The notes beneath the pieces are model-generated. The model saw only the letters and a list, made by a program, of their open reading frames with translations, was not told the DNA's origin and did not search any database. From assembly GCA_910578755.1 (NCBI GenBank), contig CAJTSZ010000092.1, forward strand, positions 1-8,162: a stretch of 8,162 nt of DNA, in the 5' to 3' direction. A program made the position numbers and the translations under genes. Source of the stretch: an uncultured Oscillospiraceae bacterium (GTDB taxonomy: Bacteria; Bacillota; Clostridia; Oscillospirales; Ruminococcaceae). This document shows, one piece after another, positions 1 through 5,953 of this stretch. How positions within the stretch are numbered: position 1 is the first letter of the stretch; every line of letters starts with the position of its first letter.

Positions 1-20
1 CCCCCTCCTTTGGGCAGACC

Positions 21-121
21 AACCGTTGTGCAGTACAGTGAACTTATAATGTGGCCATGTGCCTATGCTTTAGCATTTGGCACGGCCATATTATAATTGT
101 ATCACTGTACAAACACCGGTT
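21..121. repeat. Long imperfect palindrome (about 100 bp)
   Basis: The two halves of this stretch are near reverse complements. AACCG at 21-25 matches CGGTT at 117-121. GTACAGTG at 33-40 is the exact reverse complement of CACTGTAC at 103-110. TTATAAT and GGCCA in the left arm (44-56) face GGCCA and TTATAAT in the right arm (84-97), and GTGCC (59-63) faces GGCAC (79-83). The tip is ATGC-TTTA-GCAT (65-76). Small bulges interrupt the pairing. Both arms carry a TATAAT. No credible gene covers it. It could be a MITE-like or hairpin-ended mobile repeat, or a structured RNA. Pairing is direct observation; the identity is unknown. Confidence 0.6.
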
Positions 122-150
122 GCCGCTGCTTATTGAGTGGCACTGCCAAA

Positions 151-310
151 TAAGGGGTCCAGGGGCAAAGCCCTGGCGTTTTTCTTCCCCCATTCTTTTG
201 ACGCCAAAAGAATGGGGCCGGGGAGGCCCAGCAGCAAAGGTTTGGAAGTAGCTGAACACTTCCAAAAGAAAAGGGGCCAAAGCCCCCGCAAAAAACAGGG
301 CTTGGAACAA
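151..310. repeat. Cluster of GC-rich stem-loops, probable dispersed intergenic repeat
   Basis: Four hairpins lie in a row. CCAGGG/CCCTGG at 159-176 has a 6-nt loop. A perfect 13-bp stem, CCCCATTCTTTTG with its complement, spans 188-217 around the 4-nt loop ACGC. TTTGGAAGT/ACTTCCAAA spans 241-266 with an 8-nt loop. GGGGC-CAAA-GCCCC spans 273-286. None is followed by a clear T-tract, so they are poor intrinsic terminators. The style, with phrases such as GGGGCAAAGCCC, resembles intergenic repeats found in clostridial genomes. Together with the palindrome at 21-121 this fills the 324 bases before the first gene; no gene is seen there, and open frames crossing it lack ribosome binding sites and homology-like content. 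Confidence 0.5.
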
Positions 311-317
311 AGGGAGG
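311..317 (+). promoter_or_regulatory. Ribosome binding site that decides a TTG start
   Basis: AGGGAGG ends 7 nt before the TTG at 325. It supports this non-ATG start over the next in-frame ATG at 361, which would remove the start of the first hydrophobic segment. Confidence 0.75.
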
Positions 318-324
318 TTTTTGA

Positions 325-789
325 TTGCTGAAAAAGTATTTAACAGTGTTTTTGGTTTCCATGCTGCCTATTGTGGAACTTAGGGGTGGCATACCCATAG
401 GGGCGGGGCTTGGCCTTGGCTTTCGGGAAAGCTACCTTATTTGTGTGCTGGGCAACTTGCTGCCGGTGCCGTTTTTAATCCCTTTTTCTGAAATGCTGCT
501 GGAGTGGCTTTCCACCTGGCCGGTGGTAGGGCCATTTTTTGGCCGCTTTTTACAAAAAGCCAAAACAAAGGCGGCAACCATTACCAACGCCCTGTTTTGG
601 GGCCTGTTCGCCTTTGTGGCGGTGCCCCTGCCTGGTACAGGCGCTTGGACAGGTTCCGCCATAGCGGCGGTACTAAAAATCCCCCCAAAAAAGGCTTTTG
701 GCGCCATTGCCTTGGGAGTGCTGACCAGCGGCATTGTTATGGGTATTCTTTCTTACGGTTTTTTAGGTTTTTTGCAGGTGATGTTTTAA
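325..789 (+). CDS. Small multidrug-export-like membrane protein (COG2426 family)
   Basis: A 154-aa integral membrane protein that matches, by recall, the Sm_multidrug_ex family (PF06695, COG2426), which is usually about this long. Two family-like motifs are visible: an early P-I-V-E-L-R-G-G-I-P stretch at residues 15-24 and P-L-P-G-T-G-A-W-T-G at 101-110. These lie in hydrophobic segments around residues 4-30, 35-60, 90-118 and 125-153, with a basic loop near 76-83 and another at 119-123. The family name comes from an export annotation; substrate and direction of transport are not established, so 'drug export' should not be taken literally. The start is TTG, chosen for its ribosome binding site. 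It stands alone, with structured DNA upstream and an AT-rich gap downstream, and nothing ties it to the cell-wall cluster. Confidence 0.8.
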   Translation: MLKKYLTVFLVSMLPIVELRGGIPIGAGLGLGFRESYLICVLGNLLPVPFLIPFSEMLLEWLSTWPVVGPFFGRFLQKAKTKAATITNALFWGLFAFVAVPLPGTGAWTGSAIAAVLKIPPKKAFGAIALGVLTSGIVMGILSYGFLGFLQVMF

Positions 790-810
790 TGCCTCTTACT
801 ATATAACAAG

Positions 811-846
811 GGCAGGGCATATTTGGGGAAGAATACCATGCCTGCC
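811..846 (+). terminator. Weak stem-loop after the membrane protein gene
   Basis: GGCAGG-g-CAT at 811-820 pairs with ATGCCTGCC at 838-846, leaving a bulged G and a 17-nt loop. It begins 22 nt after the stop codon, where a terminator is expected, but no T-run follows directly (a TTTTT appears only about 17 nt later). It may end transcription or merely be a structured 3' end. Confidence 0.3.
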
Positions 847-997
847 AAATAAACAGGAATCTTTTTGTTGGTAACTTAGTCAAACTATACAAGGAAAACT
901 GATATAGAATATTCAACATTTTTGTACGTATTTTAGGATAAAAAAGGATTAAAACCAAAAAATGATTGAAATTCCACAACTTTAATCTTAAATTATA

Positions 998-1026
998 TTG
1001 CATTTTGTTTAAAAATTATGTACAAT
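998..1026 (+). promoter_or_regulatory. Candidate sigma-A-type promoter for the regulator/ftsEX cluster
   Basis: TTGCAT (998-1003) and TACAAT (1021-1026) are separated by exactly 17 nt within an AT-rich stretch. The -10 matches the TATAAT consensus at five of six positions; the -35 matches only at TTG. Transcription would begin near 1033, about 60 nt before the start codon at 1096. A weaker alternative uses TTGAAA at 966-971. The gap from 790 to 1095 is otherwise AT-rich, holding only this and the stem-loop at 811-846. Confidence 0.45.
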
Positions 1027-1082
1027 GAAGATAATCAGATTATTGGGAATTCAAAAGAAATTTTGACTATTATAGACAAAAA

Positions 1083-1088
1083 GAGGGG
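1083..1088 (+). promoter_or_regulatory. Ribosome binding site that decides the regulator start
   Basis: GAGGGG lies 7 nt before ATG 1096 but only 1 nt before ATG 1090, favouring 1096. The farther upstream in-frame ATG at 1018 has no Shine-Dalgarno sequence and overlaps the candidate promoter. Confidence 0.7.
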
Positions 1089-1095
1089 AATGTAT

Positions 1096-2181
1096 ATGTC
1101 AAACAGATTGTTCCAGGGAATAGTACACCAAATGCGGGACTCCATTGACCGTGTTATTGGTGTGGTGGACAGCGTTGCGGTAACAATTTCCTGTAGTGAC
1201 CTTACCAGAATAGGCGAAACAAATGAGTATTTGGTGCTGGACCTCAATGAAAACACGGATATTTTTGTGCGGGATGGTTATACCTATAAACCCTTTGGCA
1301 CAAGGGCTAAGCCGGATTACGCGGTATTTGTAGAGGGTACGGATGAAATTGCCGCCAAGTTCTGCAATATTTTGGCCATTTCTTTTGCAAGCATTAAACA
1401 GTATTACGATGAAAAATATGACAGGAACAACTTTATTAAAAATGTTATCTTGGAAAACATCCTCCCAGGGGATATTTATGTAAAGGCTCGGGAACTGCAC
1501 TTTAACACCGATGTGAACCGGGTGGCCCTTTTAGTGCGGGTGGTTTCCTCCAACGATATTTCTGCCTTTGATGTAATACAAAACCTGTTTCCGGATAAGC
1601 AGAAGGACTTTGTATTTAATATCAGCGAAAAGGACATTGTTCTTGTAAAAGAAATTAAATCAGGCATTAACAGCAAAGATATTGAAAAGTTGGCGCGCTC
1701 CATTGTGGATACTTTGGGCAGCGAGTTTTATACCCGGGTTATTGTGGGCATAGGCACCATTGTGTCCGGGGTGAAGGAGCTTTCCAAGTCCTTTAAGGAA
1801 GCGCAGGTGGCCTTGGAGGTTGGCAAGGTGTTTGATACAGAAAAATCCATTGTCAGCTATAACAATTTAGGCATTGCCCGGCTGATTTACCAGTTGCCCA
1901 CCACACTGTGCGAGATGTTCCTGAAGGAAGTATTTAAAAAAGGTTCCATTGACAGCTTAGACCACGAAACATTGTTTACCATACAAAAGTTTTTTGAAAA
2001 TAACCTGAATGTTTCCGAAACTTCCCGAAAATTGTTTGTTCACAGAAATACCCTGGTATACCGGCTGGAAAAAATTAAAAAATTAACCGGCTTGGACCTG
2101 CGGGAGTTTGACCATGCCATTATTTTTAAAGTGGCCTTAATGGTAAAAAAATACCTGACAGCAAACCCAGTAAAATATTAG
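1096..2181 (+). CDS. CdaR/PucR-family transcriptional regulator
   Basis: A predicted 361-aa cytoplasmic DNA-binding regulator. The C-terminus, about residues 298-355, carries the PucR-type helix-turn-helix signature (NLNVSETSRKLFVHRNTLVYRL followed by L-x-x-L-T-G-L-D-L), characteristic of HTH_30 (PF13556). Residues about 140-255 look like the GGDEF-like middle domain of CdaR proteins, with V-I-V-G-I-G and S-F-K-E-A-Q-V-A-L. The N-terminus, with an I-S-C-S-D-L-T-R-I-G stretch at 31-40, distantly resembles the sugar-diacid recognition domain of CdaR, but the ligand cannot be read from it. It is encoded 106 bp upstream of ftsE on the same strand, with a stem-loop between them, so it probably controls or is co-transcribed with the cell-wall genes; this is inference. 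An upstream in-frame ATG at 1018 would add 26 residues but is disfavoured. Confidence 0.85.
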   Translation: MSNRLFQGIVHQMRDSIDRVIGVVDSVAVTISCSDLTRIGETNEYLVLDLNENTDIFVRDGYTYKPFGTRAKPDYAVFVEGTDEIAAKFCNILAISFASIKQYYDEKYDRNNFIKNVILENILPGDIYVKARELHFNTDVNRVALLVRVVSSNDISAFDVIQNLFPDKQKDFVFNISEKDIVLVKEIKSGINSKDIEKLARSIVDTLGSEFYTRVIVGIGTIVSGVKELSKSFKEAQVALEVGKVFDTEKSIVSYNNLGIARLIYQLPTTLCEMFLKEVFKKGSIDSLDHETLFTIQKFFENNLNVSETSRKLFVHRNTLVYRLEKIKKLTGLDLREFDHAIIFKVALMVKKYLTANPVKY

Positions 2182-2224
2182 GGGCAGGCAAGTATGCAAT
2201 GGAACTTGGATAAAACGCATGAAA

Positions 2225-2254
2225 GAAAGCACAGCTGGAATACGCTGTGCTTTC
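2225..2254 (+). terminator. Perfect 11-bp stem-loop between the regulator and ftsE
   Basis: GAAAGCACAGC (2225-2235) is followed by an 8-nt loop and its exact complement GCTGTGCTTTC (2244-2254). It begins 43 nt after the regulator stop and ends 33 nt before ftsE. There is no T-run after the stem, so full termination is doubtful. It could be a weak attenuator, an mRNA processing site, or a palindromic operator for the adjacent regulator. Confidence 0.4.
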
Positions 2255-2273
2255 CATAGGAAGGCGCGTTTAT

Positions 2274-2280
2274 AAGGTGG
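2274..2280 (+). promoter_or_regulatory. Ribosome binding site supporting the ftsE GTG start
   Basis: AAGGTGG ends 7 nt before the GTG at 2288. The resulting N-terminus (M-I-E-F-I-N-V-S-K-V-Y) is the usual FtsE beginning. Confidence 0.7.
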
Positions 2281-2287
2281 TGGTTCA

Positions 2288-2974
2288 GTGATAGAATTTA
2301 TTAACGTTTCAAAAGTTTATAAAAACGGTAACGAGGCGTTGAAGGATGTTAATTTAAAAATTGAAAAAGGGGAATTCGTCTTTGTTGTAGGCCCTTCCGG
2401 CGCAGGGAAAAGTACGTTTATTAAAATGCTGCTCCACGAGGAGGTACCCACCAAGGGTACAGTGTATGTAAACGGCTATAATATGAATAGAATTAAGCGC
2501 CGGCAAATTCCCCAGTTTCGGCGCTCCTTGGGTGTTGTTTTTCAGGATTTTAGGCTAATACCTAAAATGACTGTGTACGATAATGTGGCCTTTGCCCTGC
2601 GGGTGACCAATGTGGCAAGCCGTTCCATACGGCAAAGGGTACCGTATATTTTAAATTTAGTGGGGCTGGCAAGCAAGGCCAGAAGCTACCCGGAACAGCT
2701 TTCCGGCGGCGAGCAGCAAAGGGTGGCCCTGGCCAGGGCCTTGGTAAACAACCCCTCCCTGTTGATAGCGGATGAGCCTACCGGCAACATTGACCCGGAG
2801 CTTTCATTGGAAATTGTGGAGCTGCTCAACGAAATTAACAAGTGCGGCACCACAGTGGTTATGGTGACCCATGCCCACGACCTGGTTTCAAAGTTTAACC
2901 GGCGGGTTATTACCATTAACCATGGCAATATTGTTTCCGACGGGGAAGAGTGGGGGTCGTTTTATGAGAGGTAG
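2288..2974 (+). CDS. ftsE: Cell-division ABC transporter ATP-binding protein FtsE
   Basis: A full-length 228-aa ABC ATPase. It binds FtsX on the cytoplasmic face of the membrane, and its ATP cycle is known to drive conformational change in FtsX that controls peptidoglycan hydrolases outside the cell. All ATPase motifs are visible: Walker A GPSGAGKST at residues 35-43, Q-loop Q86, signature LSGGEQQR at 138-145, Walker B LLIADEP at 158-164 with catalytic E163, and H-loop H195. The Y-K-N-G-N-E-A-L-K-D stretch near the start and F-R-R-S-L-G-V-V-F-Q-D-F-R-L are typical of FtsE rather than of other ABC subunits. The start is GTG. The last 11 nt overlap ftsX, implying translational coupling. No key residue is missing. 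Confidence 0.95.
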   Translation: MIEFINVSKVYKNGNEALKDVNLKIEKGEFVFVVGPSGAGKSTFIKMLLHEEVPTKGTVYVNGYNMNRIKRRQIPQFRRSLGVVFQDFRLIPKMTVYDNVAFALRVTNVASRSIRQRVPYILNLVGLASKARSYPEQLSGGEQQRVALARALVNNPSLLIADEPTGNIDPELSLEIVELLNEINKCGTTVVMVTHAHDLVSKFNRRVITINHGNIVSDGEEWGSFYER

Positions 2975-3875
2975 CAGCTTTGGCTATTTGTTAAAAACAG
3001 GGTTTAAAAATATTTATACCAACCGCCTGATGTCCTTTGCTTCCATTGGCGTGTTGGTGGCCTGTTTAATGTTAATTGGCAGCGCCATTCTGCTTTCCCT
3101 GAATGTAGAAAACATGGTAGGCATTGCAGAGGAGCAAAACGAGGTAGTTGTTTTTTTAGAGGATGACCTTACTGAGAAGGAAATAGAGAAAATCGGTTCC
3201 AAAATACATAATTTGGATAACATTGAAAACGTTGTGTTTGTTTCCAAGGAGGAAGCCTTGGCCCAGGAACAGCAAAAGGAAAAGTGGGGTGGCCTGTTGG
3301 ATGGGTTGGATGAAGAGGATAACCCCCTGCCCAACTGCTACCGCATTAAGCTGGTGGATATTACCCAAAATAAGCTGGAGCAAACCTATGCCGAGGTGCT
3401 GCGTATTAAGGGCGTAGCGGAAGGCAGCGCTCCCCACGAGGAAGCAACCATTTTAACTGATATTGAAACAGCAGTTTCAACCATAGGCTTTATTGTGGTG
3501 GTTATTTTGGCAGCGGTTTCTGTAATGATCATTGCCAATACCATTAAAATTACGGTGTTTGCCCGCAGCAAGGAAATTAACATTATGAAGCTGGTGGGTG
3601 CAACTGATACCTTTATCCGTATGCCTTTTGTAATAGAAGGGATTTTAATTGGCCTTATTTCGGCCCTTATGGCCTTTGCCCTTTTGTGGCTTGGGTACGA
3701 CTATGCTATAAAAATGGTGCTGGAAAACACATCCTCCTGGCTGAAGGTGGCCTCCGACAGCTTAATTCCCTTTGAATCGGTGGCGGTACACCTGCTGGCC
3801 GGCTTTTCCATTGGCGGCGCCGGTATGGGCATGATAGGCAGCGGTATTTTTATCCGCAAGCACCTAAAGGTATAG
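2964..3875 (+). CDS. ftsX: Cell-division ABC transporter permease FtsX
   Basis: A 303-aa membrane partner of FtsE with the standard FtsX plan: a short cytoplasmic N-terminus, TM1 at about residues 24-46, a large extracellular domain at about 47-168, then TM2 (170-193), TM3 (220-246) and TM4 (272-296). The segment K-E-I-N-I-M-K-L-V-G-A-T-D at 203-215, after TM2, is the conserved cytoplasmic stretch expected to contact FtsE. The extracellular domain is rich in E and K and, in other bacteria, is where coiled-coil hydrolases or their activators bind. The ATG at 2964 lies inside the end of ftsE and is preceded by GGGGG at 2952-2956, 7 nt away; upstream in-frame ATGs fall inside ftsE and are rejected. 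Confidence 0.95.
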   Translation: MRGSSFGYLLKTGFKNIYTNRLMSFASIGVLVACLMLIGSAILLSLNVENMVGIAEEQNEVVVFLEDDLTEKEIEKIGSKIHNLDNIENVVFVSKEEALAQEQQKEKWGGLLDGLDEEDNPLPNCYRIKLVDITQNKLEQTYAEVLRIKGVAEGSAPHEEATILTDIETAVSTIGFIVVVILAAVSVMIIANTIKITVFARSKEINIMKLVGATDTFIRMPFVIEGILIGLISALMAFALLWLGYDYAIKMVLENTSSWLKVASDSLIPFESVAVHLLAGFSIGGAGMGMIGSGIFIRKHLKV

Positions 3876-3880
3876 CTTGA

Positions 3881-3908
3881 AAAGGAAAGGATTGCGGCCC
3901 TTGCCTTT
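3881..3908 (+). other. Imperfect stem-loop between ftsX and the M23 peptidase gene
   Basis: AAAGGaAAGG (3881-3890) can pair with CCTTgCCTTT (3899-3908), with one mismatch and an 8-nt loop. It lies 5 nt after the ftsX stop in a 79-nt gap that otherwise holds the AGGAGA ribosome binding site (3944-3949) of the next gene. There is no T-run. It may be an mRNA stability or attenuation element; the evidence is pairing alone. Confidence 0.3.
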
Positions 3909-3954
3909 ATAAAAGCCCTCAAACAGAAAAATTACAAGAAAACAGGAGAAAAAA

Positions 3955-5259
3955 ATGAAAAAAAATTTGAAATCCTTTTTGATTTTTACCCTGTGCCTGT
4001 GTTTTTTGGCGTCCTCCTACGGGACGGAGCTGGTTGTTTTGGCGAAAAATACCGACAAGGAAAATAACAGCCAGGTGGAATGGATTGACGATGACGAGGA
4101 AGACGAGGATAACGATGACGATGAGGAAACCTCGGAAAACGAAAACCAAAGCAACGCCGGCCAGTCCGAAGACGACGCCAACAAGGCAAAGCTGGAGGAG
4201 TTGACCAAGGAAAGCAAAAAGCTGGAGGAAGAACGAAAGAAAATTGAAGCCAGCATCAACAACGCAAAAAGCCAAAAACAACAGCAGCAGGCCATTAAAG
4301 AAAGCTTAAACGAAAAAATTAACAACACGGTTTCCCAAATAGGGGTTTTGCAGGAGCGCATCACCCTGTTGGAGGAGGAAATAGAGGAAACGGAGGATGC
4401 CATTGCAAAGCTGGAAAAAACCATTGAAAAGAACTTCCAGCTATTTTTGCAGCGGGTCCGCGCTTCCTATATATCCGGCGATGTAAAGCCTATGTCCGTT
4501 GTATTGGGCGCCGATAGCTACTACGACAGCCTGGTAGCGGTAAAAACGGCGGAAAGCATTGCAAACCACGATAACCAGCTGATTGAATCCTTAAACAGTG
4601 ATAAAAAGGAAGTTGAGGACGCTTTGGCCGCCTTGGACGCCAATAAAAAGGACTTGGAAGCTTCCCAAAAATCCCTGGAAGCAAAAAAAGAAGAATTTAA
4701 CGGGGAACTGGAGGCAACCAATGCGGAGATACAAAGCATTACCCAGTTGGAACAGGAATTTTTAGCGGACCTGGAAGCAAATAAAAAGAAAAGCGCGGAA
4801 ATGCAGGCGGAGATGAACGCCATTTTTGCAAAAATCAACTCCCAGGGTGAGTATGTAGGCGGTGAAATGCTTTGGCCAGTGCCTGGCTTTTCCACTATTT
4901 CCTCCTACTACGGTTACCGCTGGAATAACACCGACTTCCATACGGGTATTGATATTACCGGCAGCGGCGTTAACGGCCACACCATTGTGGCGGCCAACTC
5001 CGGTACGGTGGCTGTTGCCAACACCTCCTATGTACCAGGCAGGGGCTACGGTAAATATGTGATTGTTGACCACGGCGGCGGTATGCTTACCCTGTACGGC
5101 CACTGCAGTGAGCTTTTGGTCAGCGAAGGGGACAAGGTGGTTAAGGGTACTCCTATTGCCAAGGTGGGTTCCACTGGTTGGTCCACCGGCCCCCACCTCC
5201 ACTTTGAAATCCGCAAAAATAACCAGCATACCAACCCACTGCCCTACTTAAAAGGGTAA
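3955..5259 (+). CDS. Secreted coiled-coil M23 (LytM) peptidoglycan peptidase, likely FtsEX partner
   Basis: A 434-aa exported protein. Residues 1-31 form a signal peptide or N-terminal membrane anchor (K-K-N-L-K, then a hydrophobic core). Residues 43-74 are extremely acidic. About 75-298 is a long K/E/Q/L-rich coiled coil, and about 305-434 is an M23 domain starting at M-L-W-P-V-P-G. The zinc and catalytic set is complete: H329 and D333 (H-T-G-I-D), H383 (L-Y-G-H), and H414 and H416 (H-L-H-F-E). The architecture is that of EnvC/NlpD-like proteins, but EnvC has a degenerate catalytic site while this one appears active, so it should cleave peptide cross-links directly. Its position right after ftsEX makes it the probable hydrolase controlled by FtsX through the coiled coil (inference). 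The ATG follows AGGAGA at 3944-3949. Confidence 0.9.
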   Translation: MKKNLKSFLIFTLCLCFLASSYGTELVVLAKNTDKENNSQVEWIDDDEEDEDNDDDEETSENENQSNAGQSEDDANKAKLEELTKESKKLEEERKKIEASINNAKSQKQQQQAIKESLNEKINNTVSQIGVLQERITLLEEEIEETEDAIAKLEKTIEKNFQLFLQRVRASYISGDVKPMSVVLGADSYYDSLVAVKTAESIANHDNQLIESLNSDKKEVEDALAALDANKKDLEASQKSLEAKKEEFNGELEATNAEIQSITQLEQEFLADLEANKKKSAEMQAEMNAIFAKINSQGEYVGGEMLWPVPGFSTISSYYGYRWNNTDFHTGIDITGSGVNGHTIVAANSGTVAVANTSYVPGRGYGKYVIVDHGGGMLTLYGHCSELLVSEGDKVVKGTPIAKVGSTGWSTGPHLHFEIRKNNQHTNPLPYLKG

Positions 5260-5285
5260 GCAGGGCAGCCCCTTTTTAGGGTGCC
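5239..5285 (+). other. Overlapping alternative stem-loops at the M23 stop codon
   Basis: CTGCCCT (5239-5245) pairs with AGGGCAG (5262-5268), placing the TAA stop (5257-5259) in the loop. A second, weaker stem pairs GGCA-g-CCC (5264-5271) with GGGTGCC (5279-5285) and shares bases 5264-5268, so the two cannot form together. The second stem ends just before the GGAGG of the next gene at 5289-5293. This may tune downstream translation. Confidence 0.3.
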
Positions 5286-5297
5286 GTTGGAGGAACT

Positions 5298-5750
5298 ATG
5301 GAAGAACTATTAGTTTACGCCATTTTGTTTTATGAGGGCTTGGCTACGGCAGAGGAGTACGGTAAAAGGCTGGATGAACTGTTTCTCCAAAACCCTGCAA
5401 ATGAGGATTTGCTTTATTTGGAATGGGAGAGGGATATAAAAAAGGCTGTTGTTTATATCCGTACCCACGTTGATTGTAATGCCCTTGATTTGGAGCAGTT
5501 TGGCAGGAACCTAATGGAAAAGCTAAAGCCGATTTACGCCAATTCTTTGGATATAAAGGCTTTTGCCAGCCAAATGTACAGCTTGTGGGAGAGCCTGCCG
5601 GGAAATATCCAGGATATGGAGCCCTTTTGGACCTTATGCTACGCCGATGACCCCCTTTCCTGGGGGGATGAAACCCAAACAAGAAGTATTTATGAAGGAA
5701 TGTTGAACTATTACAATGCCCCGCCAAAGAGTGAGCCCTGTTTTCCTTAA
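5298..5750 (+). CDS. Uncharacterised 150-aa cytoplasmic protein
   Basis: I do not recognise this protein. It has 150 residues, no signal peptide and no membrane segment, and looks mostly helical and acidic, with many aromatic residues (for example L-Y-L-E-W-E-R near residue 39 and Y-S-L-W-E near 93). The C-terminus has D-D-P-L-S-W-G-D-E at 116-124 and ends in P-P-K-S-E-P-C-F-P. There is no nucleotide-binding or metal motif. The ATG follows GGAGG (5289-5293) with a short 4-nt spacer. It starts 38 nt after the M23 gene on the same strand and ends at the terminator region, so it is probably the last gene of the ftsEX operon. A role linked to division or wall hydrolysis is guilt by association only. 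Confidence 0.7.
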   Translation: MEELLVYAILFYEGLATAEEYGKRLDELFLQNPANEDLLYLEWERDIKKAVVYIRTHVDCNALDLEQFGRNLMEKLKPIYANSLDIKAFASQMYSLWESLPGNIQDMEPFWTLCYADDPLSWGDETQTRSIYEGMLNYYNAPPKSEPCFP

Positions 5751-5759
5751 AAAACAGGG
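5736..5759 (+). other. Perfect 9-bp hairpin with the stop codon in its loop
   Basis: CCCTGTTTT (5736-5744) and AAAACAGGG (5751-5759) pair exactly around the 6-nt loop CCTTAA, whose last three bases are the stop codon of the 150-aa protein. No T-run follows. It lies 24 nt before the strong terminator and may protect the 3' end of the transcript or help it stop. Confidence 0.45.
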
Positions 5760-5783
5760 GAGCAGGCACTTATTAGAACAAGA

Positions 5784-5822
5784 AAAAAGCCTGGAAATCT
5801 TCAAAAGATTTCCAGGCTTTTT
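5784..5822. terminator. Strong bidirectional intrinsic terminator
   Basis: A perfect 18-bp stem (5784-5801 with 5805-5822) closes on the 3-nt loop CAA. The core is GCCTGGAAATCTT; the arms end in a run of A on the left and a run of T on the right, giving a U-tract to transcripts from either side. It lies between the + strand operon and the convergent - strand genes and should end both. The 131 bases from 5823 to 5953 hold no gene or other site I can support. Confidence 0.85.
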
Positions 5823-5953
5823 GTATCCATGGGTTTTGAGGCTTTGGCCTTCCCGCTTTTGGAGGTTTTTGGTGCAGGGCAGGGGAAAAGGCTTCTGGAA
5901 AATTTGGGCGTTGCTCAACACAATTCAATGCGGCCCTTTTAGGGGTGATAGCA

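Noticed and set aside
151..290. CRISPR array
   Set aside because: The repeats here are inverted hairpins of different sequence, not regularly spaced direct repeats, and there are no cas genes in the window.
44..398. Several short open frames on both strands in the first 400 bases
   Set aside because: They run through the palindrome and hairpin cluster, overlap one another, lack ribosome binding sites and show no protein-like conservation.
737..1003. 88-codon open frame on the - strand in the gap before the regulator
   Set aside because: Overlaps the end of the membrane protein gene, has no convincing ribosome binding site, and its composition reflects AT-rich intergenic DNA.
2871..2963. N-terminal extension of FtsX from an upstream ATG
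   Set aside because: These codons are inside ftsE in another frame. The ATG at 2964 has a ribosome binding site and gives the standard FtsX N-terminus.
4762..5229. 155-codon open frame on the - strand
   Set aside because: Antisense to the intact M23 domain; no motif of its own.
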